Shown: piece by piece, positions 59,577-64,000 of the stretch | Position numbering within the stretch: the stretch's first letter is position 1 | How the letters are laid out: each line of letters starts with the position of its first letter | NCBI GenBank assembly: GCA_018365995.1 | Contig: JAGZIY010000001.1 | Coordinates: forward strand, 201,994-265,993 | Length of the DNA stretch: 64,000 bases | Reading direction: 5' to 3' | Source: Butyricicoccus pullicaecorum | GTDB taxonomy: Bacteria > Bacillota > Clostridia > Oscillospirales > Butyricicoccaceae | Position numbers and translations under genes: made by a program | The notes under the pieces: model-generated | What the model was told of the DNA's origin: nothing | The model's input: only the letters and a program-made list of their open reading frames with translations | Database searches by the model: none

Positions 59577-60014
59577 ATGTATACGATTGGACAGGTATCG
59601 GAAATGTTTGGGCTTCCAATTTCAACTTTGCGTTATTACGATAAACAGGGACTTTTTCCGGGGATAGAGAGAACTTCCGGCATCCGCAAATTCAGCGAGA
59701 AAGAGATTGAAGCACTGCGAATGATTGAGTGTCTAAAACAATCCGGGCTGGAACTCAAGGATATTAAGCAGTTTATGGACTGGTGTGTGGAGGGAGCAGC
59801 TACTTATCCCCAGCGAAAAGAACTGTTTGAGAAACAAAAGAAAATAGTGGAAACTGAAATTGAACATATGAGTCGCGTGTTGGATATGATTAAATTCAAG
59901 TGCTGGTATTATGAACAAGCCTTGAAGGATGGCAACGAAGATCGAGTACACGGCATGATGCCGGATAAGCTGCCGGAGGATATTCAAAAGATATACAATC
60001 ACGCACATGAGTAA
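59577..60014 (+). CDS. MerR-family transcriptional regulator
   Basis: A 145-residue regulator: N-terminal winged helix (YTIGQVSEMFGLPISTLRYY), then a dimerisation coiled coil (FEKQKKIVETEIEHMSRVLDM) and a C-terminal cysteine-poor region (KCWYYEQALKD). Its form fits the AdhR/YraB group that senses aldehydes or electrophiles. It is divergent from the oxidoreductase operon. The inducer is unknown. Confidence 0.92.
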   Translation: MYTIGQVSEMFGLPISTLRYYDKQGLFPGIERTSGIRKFSEKEIEALRMIECLKQSGLELKDIKQFMDWCVEGAATYPQRKELFEKQKKIVETEIEHMSRVLDMIKFKCWYYEQALKDGNEDRVHGMMPDKLPEDIQKIYNHAHE

Positions 60015-60021
60015 AACGGAA

Positions 60022-60066
60022 CCACGGTTTCACCTATCAAATAGGTGAAACTGTGGCTCTGTTTTA
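60022..60066 (+). terminator. terminator of the merR-type gene
   Basis: A 16-bp stem (60022-60037 with 60041-60056, one G-U pair; arm CCACGGTTTCACCTAT), then CTCTGTTTTA. Confidence 0.9.
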
Positions 60067-60390
60067 TTGATAGACATATTAGATAAAAATACTTTTGCAG
60101 AAACACTCCTTGACAAATCTCATCTCAGGCATCTGCCATGTTTTAATTTTGGGGTGAAATATTACGGCATCAAAAATAACCCCTGTCTGAAAACAGAGGC
60201 TATTGGAAAGAAAAACGCTGAAGAAATGAACATCTGGACAGTGGAAAAATCCGATCCTTCCACCCTAAAGGAAACGGGTGATCCCCTTTCCCCCGTTCCT
60301 GTTCGATATATGGTCAATGGATATTCCACCACTTTCTATACGGACGTTCCAAATAGTCAAATGCCGCTCCAAACGCTGCTTTCTTTATGA
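60067..60390 (+). CDS. unrecognised open frame, possible remnant
   Basis: A frame of about 107 codons from a TTG, reading DKNTFAETLLDKSHLRHLPC, KNAEEMNIWTVEKSD and VNGYSTTFYTDVPNSQ. No ribosome site is visible before it and it lies just after the merR terminator. The composition looks protein-coding, so it may be the end of a lost gene. No family recognised. Confidence 0.35.
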   Translation: MIDILDKNTFAETLLDKSHLRHLPCFNFGVKYYGIKNNPCLKTEAIGKKNAEEMNIWTVEKSDPSTLKETGDPLSPVPVRYMVNGYSTTFYTDVPNSQMPLQTLLSL

Positions 60391-60505
60391 AATGAAGCGA
60401 GGGTACTATACTCATATGCGGTAAAGTAACACACAAAAGTTTGATAGACAGCAGCCCTTACTATTCCGTATTCCACTGATAAAGATAAAAAAATATGATT
60501 TCATA

Positions 60506-60534
60506 TTGACTTTTTTTGATTTGAAGCATATACT
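60506..60534 (+). promoter_or_regulatory. promoter of the arsR-type cassette
   Basis: TTGACT (60506-60511) and TATACT (60529-60534), spacer 17. TTTGATTTGA occurs twice around it (about 60516 and 60549), and CATATACTTATATC is dyad-like; both could bind the ArsR-family repressor. Confidence 0.7.
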
Positions 60535-60566
60535 TATATCAATAGAATTTGATTTGAGGTGAGAAC

Positions 60567-60884
60567 ATGACAACTACTTATGAGGAAAGAGCAAAAATCT
60601 TCAAGGCTCTAGGTGACGAGCGCAGGTTACGCATTTTAGAACTTTTGCATAATGGAGAAAAATGTACCTGTACTTTAACTGATGAAGTGAATATGCCGCA
60701 ATCGTCGCTGTCCTATCACATGAAAATTTTATGTGAAGCAGGTATTGTGACGGGACGGGAAGACGGAAAATGGACACACTACCAAATTAGTAAACGAGGC
60801 GGAGAAAAGGCACTGGCTCTATTAAAAGAGATTATTGCTGTTGACGAAACAGAAAGTGTTTGTGATAAATGCTCAAATATCTAA
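60567..60884 (+). CDS. ArsR/SmtB-family metalloregulator
   Basis: A 105-residue winged-helix repressor (FKALGDERRLRILELL, helix 3 with EKCTCTLTDE, recognition helix MPQSSLSYHMKILCEAGIV). The ELLxxGEKCTCxL pattern is that of arsenite-sensing ArsR, with two cysteines in CTC; a C-terminal CDKC pair may also bind metal. Likely senses arsenite or antimonite, or a similar metal, and controls the permease downstream. Confidence 0.9.
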   Translation: MTTTYEERAKIFKALGDERRLRILELLHNGEKCTCTLTDEVNMPQSSLSYHMKILCEAGIVTGREDGKWTHYQISKRGGEKALALLKEIIAVDETESVCDKCSNI

Positions 60885-60886
60885 AA

Positions 60887-60914
60887 GCCGTTCCTATATG
60901 GCAACGGTTTTTTT
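60887..60914 (+). terminator. weak terminator between arsR-type gene and permease
   Basis: CCGTT (60888-60892) pairs with AACGG (60903-60907), then seven T. It may attenuate transcription into the permease. Confidence 0.55.
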
Positions 60915-60964
60915 CAAAAACTTCAAATCGAAAATTCTTGATTTTATAAAAGAGAGGTTAAGAT

Positions 60965-61978
60965 ATGCAGACACTAAAAAGTATTTGGGATTTCTTTCAA
61001 AATGAAATCCTTGGCATGAAATGGTTGAACCAACTGATAGGTAACCTGTTAGAATCGTGTGGTCTATCGACAGAAACCCGGTTTGGAGGAAGTGTCCAGT
61101 TTTTTATTTATGATACCATAAAAATTATGCTGTTACTGGGCGTTTTAATTTTGATAATTTCGTATATTCAAAGTTATTTTCCTCCTGAAAGAACGAAAAA
61201 AATATTAGGACGTTTTCGTGGAATAAGAGCAAATATAATAGCAGCCCTTTTGGGAACGGTTACACCATTTTGCTCTTGTTCTTCTATTCCGCTGTTTATC
61301 GGATTTACCAGTGCAGGACTGCCGCTTGGCGTTACATTTTCCTTTTTGATTTCTTCTCCTATGGTAGATCTTGGCTCGCTTGTACTTCTTATGAGTATAT
61401 TTGGTTGGAAAGTAGCAGTCGTATATGTTCTGTTTGGACTTGTAATTGCTGTTGCAGGAGGTACTTTAATTGAAAAACTGCACTTGGATAACGAAGTGGA
61501 AGAATACATCAGAAAAGGGAAATCTGTTGATATTCCGCAAGAAGAATTGCACTTTCAGGACAGACTTCATTTTGCGTGGGAACAGGTTGTATCAACTGCG
61601 AAAAAGGTTGCACCTTATATTCTAATCGGCGTAGGTATCGGGGCGCTGATTCATAACTGGATACCAGAAGAAATCATTGTCAAGGTACTTGGAGATAATA
61701 ACCCGTTTGGTATAATTATCGCAACAATCGCCGGAATACCAATGTATGCAGACATTTTTGGAACAATTCCAATAGCGGAAGCGTTACTGGCAAAGGGAGC
61801 ATTGCTCGGTGTGGTGCTGTCTTTTATGATGGGTGTTACCACATTGTCCCTGCCGTCTATGATTATGTTGCGTAAAGCTGTAAAACCTAAACTTTTGTGG
61901 ATTTTTATTGCGATATGTACAATCGGAATTATACTGGTTGGCTATTTCTTTAATGCTATTTCTCCGATACTCATTTGA
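60965..61978 (+). CDS. COG0701-type permease (ArsP-like)
   Basis: A 337-residue polytopic protein of the DUF318/COG0701 permease family with about eight helices, the signature TVTPFCSCSSIPLFIGF in the first half, and GIPMYADIFGTIPIAEALL in the second. ArsP members export organoarsenicals; others move different metals. The ArsR-type gene before it supports a metalloid role. AGAGAGG lies eight bases upstream. Confidence 0.85.
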   Translation: MQTLKSIWDFFQNEILGMKWLNQLIGNLLESCGLSTETRFGGSVQFFIYDTIKIMLLLGVLILIISYIQSYFPPERTKKILGRFRGIRANIIAALLGTVTPFCSCSSIPLFIGFTSAGLPLGVTFSFLISSPMVDLGSLVLLMSIFGWKVAVVYVLFGLVIAVAGGTLIEKLHLDNEVEEYIRKGKSVDIPQEELHFQDRLHFAWEQVVSTAKKVAPYILIGVGIGALIHNWIPEEIIVKVLGDNNPFGIIIATIAGIPMYADIFGTIPIAEALLAKGALLGVVLSFMMGVTTLSLPSMIMLRKAVKPKLLWIFIAICTIGIILVGYFFNAISPILI

Positions 61979-61992
61979 AACGAGGTGGTAAT

Positions 61993-62187
61993 GTGCAGTG
62001 TAAAAATGTAAAGGAATGTATTTGTCCTAAAATATCCTGCCCCAATCATGGGAAATGTTGTGCTTGTGTCATAAAGCACCGAACAACAGATAGTCTGCCT
62101 TATTGCTTGTTCCCAGACAATGCTGGGGATAAAAGCAATCGGAATCATTATGAGGTTTTGAAAAAACGCTTTGAAAGCGAAAAATAA
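61993..62187 (+). CDS. small cysteine-rich protein
   Basis: A protein of 64 residues with nine cysteines, CKNVKECICPKISC, NHGKCCACVIKHR and LPYCLF. Probably binds a metal. Start GTG at 61993 with GAGGTGG upstream; an earlier TTG overlaps the permease stop. It looks like the DUF6485 group, but I am not sure. It is the third gene of the arsR-type cassette. Confidence 0.65.
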   Translation: MQCKNVKECICPKISCPNHGKCCACVIKHRTTDSLPYCLFPDNAGDKSNRNHYEVLKKRFESEK

Positions 62188-62235
62188 ATAGAGGTATTCA
62201 TTAGTATATAAGCGTTAGGGATACTTTTTTCATAT

Positions 62236-62279
62236 AAGAAAGTCGGCAGAGTAATTTGAACCGACTTTCTTGTTTTTTT
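62236..62279 (+). terminator. terminator of the arsR-type cassette
   Basis: AAGAAAGTCGG (62236-62246) pairs with CCGACTTTCTT (62261-62271), then GTTTTTTT. Confidence 0.9.
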
Positions 62280-63927
62280 ACCCGTTTTCCAAATCTTCCA
62301 CGGGGTTTTCTTTGCTTTCCTGCGAGTTTTCGATTTTGCCGATGAAGTTATAGTAGATGTCAATTTTCTGTACGCGACGCCCGCTGCTTTTGTCAACCTC
62401 ATAGACCACAATCTTATGGATAAAGGCATTCAATACATCATGGGTCAAATCTTCAAAGCTAAGATTGCGTTTTACCAGAGAAAGGAAACGGCTGATATTC
62501 TTCGTCTTGTCTTTCTTCTCCAACAACGCAGCAGACAAAGCCTGAATGCTGGCTGTCAGTCCAGCTTGTTCCGCCTCATATCCAGCAGACATTTTGGCAA
62601 AGCGTTCATCGCTTAACTTCCCCCTGATGTTGTCCTCATAGAGCCGCTGGATAATTACATCCAGTTCTGTGTGCCGCGCCTTTTGCACATCCAGAGTTTT
62701 CTGCATCTCGGCAAAAACGCGCTTATGTTCCTTCATGGAATCTTCCACCAGCATATCAACAAATTGTCTCTCATGCTCTGCGGCAAACCGGGTTACTCTC
62801 TGTAAATCTGCCATTACCGGCTGTTTCAACACCTTGATTTGAATATGGTGGCTCGTACAAGGATGAACCCGTTTGCTGTATCCTGCACAGGTATAATACT
62901 CATGCTCTGATTTCACCGATCTGCCACGGTGGTGGTACATCTTTGATCCACAGTCGGCACAGAACAGCAGTCCAGAAAACAATCCGGGTTCTCCGCATTT
63001 GATATGCCGCTGCCGGCCGCTTATCCGGATTTCCTGTACGCGGTCGAAAGTGTCCTGATCGATGATGGCGGGTTGCGTATTTTCAGATACAACCTGTTCT
63101 TCAGGAGCATTATGGATGACCTTTTTGCTCTTGTAAGACTTCTTCGTGGTCTTGAAGTTTACCGTATGCCCAAGATATTCTCTGCGTGACAGGATTTCGC
63201 CGATTGTCTGGTATACCCATTTGCATGGCGCTTCTGGGCAGTACCCCTGCAAATTTCCTGTCCTCTGATAGCGGATTGTTCCAGGCGTAGGAATGTTGCG
63301 CTCAGTCAGTATATTGGCAATGATTGACGGTCCCTGCCCTGCAAGGCATAGTGCAAAAATCTCGCGTACAATGGGAGCCGTTTCGGAATCTTCCTGCCAG
63401 TCGCCATTCGCATCAGCCACATATCCATAAATAGGCTGGCTGCTCAAGCGTTTCCCCGACGTTCCTTTTGCCTTAAAAACAGCCCTGATTTTTTTGCTGG
63501 TATCACGGGCATACCATTCATTGAACAGGTTACGCAAAGGGGTAAAATCATTTTCCCCATTCTCGCTGTCCACGCCGTCGTTGACAGCAATAAAATGAAT
63601 GTCGTTCTCTGGAAAAAGGACTTCGGTGTACATTCCCACTTGTAAGTAGTTGCGCCCTAACCGGGACATATCCTTGACAATGACTGTACCGACTTTCCCG
63701 GCTTCAATGTCTGCAAGCATGGCTTGAAATCCGGGTCTTTGAAAGTTTGCGCCGGAATAACCGTCGTCGGTGTACCAGCGCAGGTTCGTAAAGCCGTTCT
63801 GCTTGGCGTAGGTTTCCAAAATCCGCTTTTGGTTGGAAATGGAATTGCTTTCGCCCTGCAATTCGTCCTCATGGGACAGTCTTGGGTAAAGGGCGGTAAT
63901 GAGTTGCTGGGTGGTCTGTCTTAACAT
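62278..63927 (-). CDS. large serine recombinase (TnpX/resolvase type)
   Basis: A 549-residue recombinase: resolvase domain with nucleophile Ser in LYPRLSHEDE and IVKDMSRLGRNYLQVG, a recombinase domain (PIYGYVADANGDW, QTIGEILSRREYLGHTV), a zinc ribbon (CADCGSKMYHH...YYTCAGYSKR), and a C-terminal coiled coil. Similar to Tn4451 TnpX, it excises and inserts elements at short att sites. AGGAAT precedes the ATG. It lies at the window edge and may mark the end of an element; no cargo gene beyond it can be seen. Confidence 0.93.
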   Translation of the reverse strand: MLRQTTQQLITALYPRLSHEDELQGESNSISNQKRILETYAKQNGFTNLRWYTDDGYSGANFQRPGFQAMLADIEAGKVGTVIVKDMSRLGRNYLQVGMYTEVLFPENDIHFIAVNDGVDSENGENDFTPLRNLFNEWYARDTSKKIRAVFKAKGTSGKRLSSQPIYGYVADANGDWQEDSETAPIVREIFALCLAGQGPSIIANILTERNIPTPGTIRYQRTGNLQGYCPEAPCKWVYQTIGEILSRREYLGHTVNFKTTKKSYKSKKVIHNAPEEQVVSENTQPAIIDQDTFDRVQEIRISGRQRHIKCGEPGLFSGLLFCADCGSKMYHHRGRSVKSEHEYYTCAGYSKRVHPCTSHHIQIKVLKQPVMADLQRVTRFAAEHERQFVDMLVEDSMKEHKRVFAEMQKTLDVQKARHTELDVIIQRLYEDNIRGKLSDERFAKMSAGYEAEQAGLTASIQALSAALLEKKDKTKNISRFLSLVKRNLSFEDLTHDVLNAFIHKIVVYEVDKSSGRRVQKIDIYYNFIGKIENSQESKENPVEDLENG

Positions 63928-63943
63928 AAATTCCTCCGTTTCC

Positions 63944-63996
63944 GACAGCCAGCCCCACTATTCCGTACCTTGATTGTACCACATGGGGCGGCTGTC
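63944..63996 (-). promoter_or_regulatory. promoter and palindrome before the serine recombinase
   Basis: On the minus strand a TACAAT -10 element lies near 63970, flanked by GACAGCC (63944-63950) and GGCTGTC (63990-63996), with CCCCA/TGGGG inside. The palindrome may be an operator, an att-type site, or both. The window ends before an exact -35 can be checked. Confidence 0.4.
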
Positions 63997-64000
63997 TGTA

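Noticed and set aside
1..64000. CRISPR arrays, rRNA or tRNA genes
   Set aside because: No regularly spaced repeats, rRNA-like stretches or tRNA T-loop patterns were seen when reading both strands by eye.

Overview
This window looks like chromosome of a spore-forming, Gram-positive Clostridia-type Firmicute. The evidence is a spoIIR gene, a cwlD germination amidase, strong AGGAGG ribosome sites, a Firmicutes-style ethanolamine system with the EutV/EutW regulators, and a Tn4451-type large serine recombinase. I cannot assign a genus from sequence alone.

Layout. 0-12.3 kb holds housekeeping and sporulation genes, nearly all on the minus strand: radical SAM protein, Xer-type recombinase (plus strand), permease/adaptor pair, radA, cwlD, an O-antigen-ligase-like membrane protein, spoIIR, ispE, a TfoX-like protein and a DUF2284 protein. 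12.4-12.8 kb holds an RNA region: a promoter, a cobalamin riboswitch, an intrinsic terminator and a further structured segment. 12.9-31.5 kb is one complete ethanolamine utilization locus (about 21 genes, minus strand, eutG to eutQ). It encodes shell proteins, EutBC lyase with its reactivase EutA, EutT, EutE, PduL, EutG, EutH, EutP, EutQ, EutJ, and a PduS/PduT-like electron-transfer pair. Its leader has a near-consensus promoter and a terminator that overlaps a candidate EutV (ANTAR) hairpin. 31.6-36.2 kb has an Eis-like acetyltransferase and a nadABC operon. 36.2-38.4 kb is AT-rich and ends in a broken chemotaxis receptor gene. 38.5-43.4 kb is an FtsX-type ABC transporter with its own two-component system, followed by a PfkB sugar kinase.

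45.0-48.1 kb is the most striking part. A chemoreceptor gene is separated from a tyrosine recombinase gene by a segment of about 242 bp bounded by 27-bp identical inverted repeats. The segment carries one strong promoter, preceded by a terminator. As read here, the promoter points away from the receptor; inversion would aim it at the receptor. This is the expected design of a phase-variable (ON/OFF) chemotaxis receptor with a dedicated invertase.

48.3-64 kb is accessory: a transglutaminase-like lipoprotein, a second FtsX-type ABC transporter and two-component system whose response regulator is frameshifted at a homopolymer, an oxidoreductase cluster under a MerR-type 19-bp-spacer promoter with a decayed SDR/flavodoxin-like fusion inside, an ArsR/permease cassette, and a large serine recombinase near the window edge. 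The recombinases and gene fragments suggest this end has been shaped by mobile elements.
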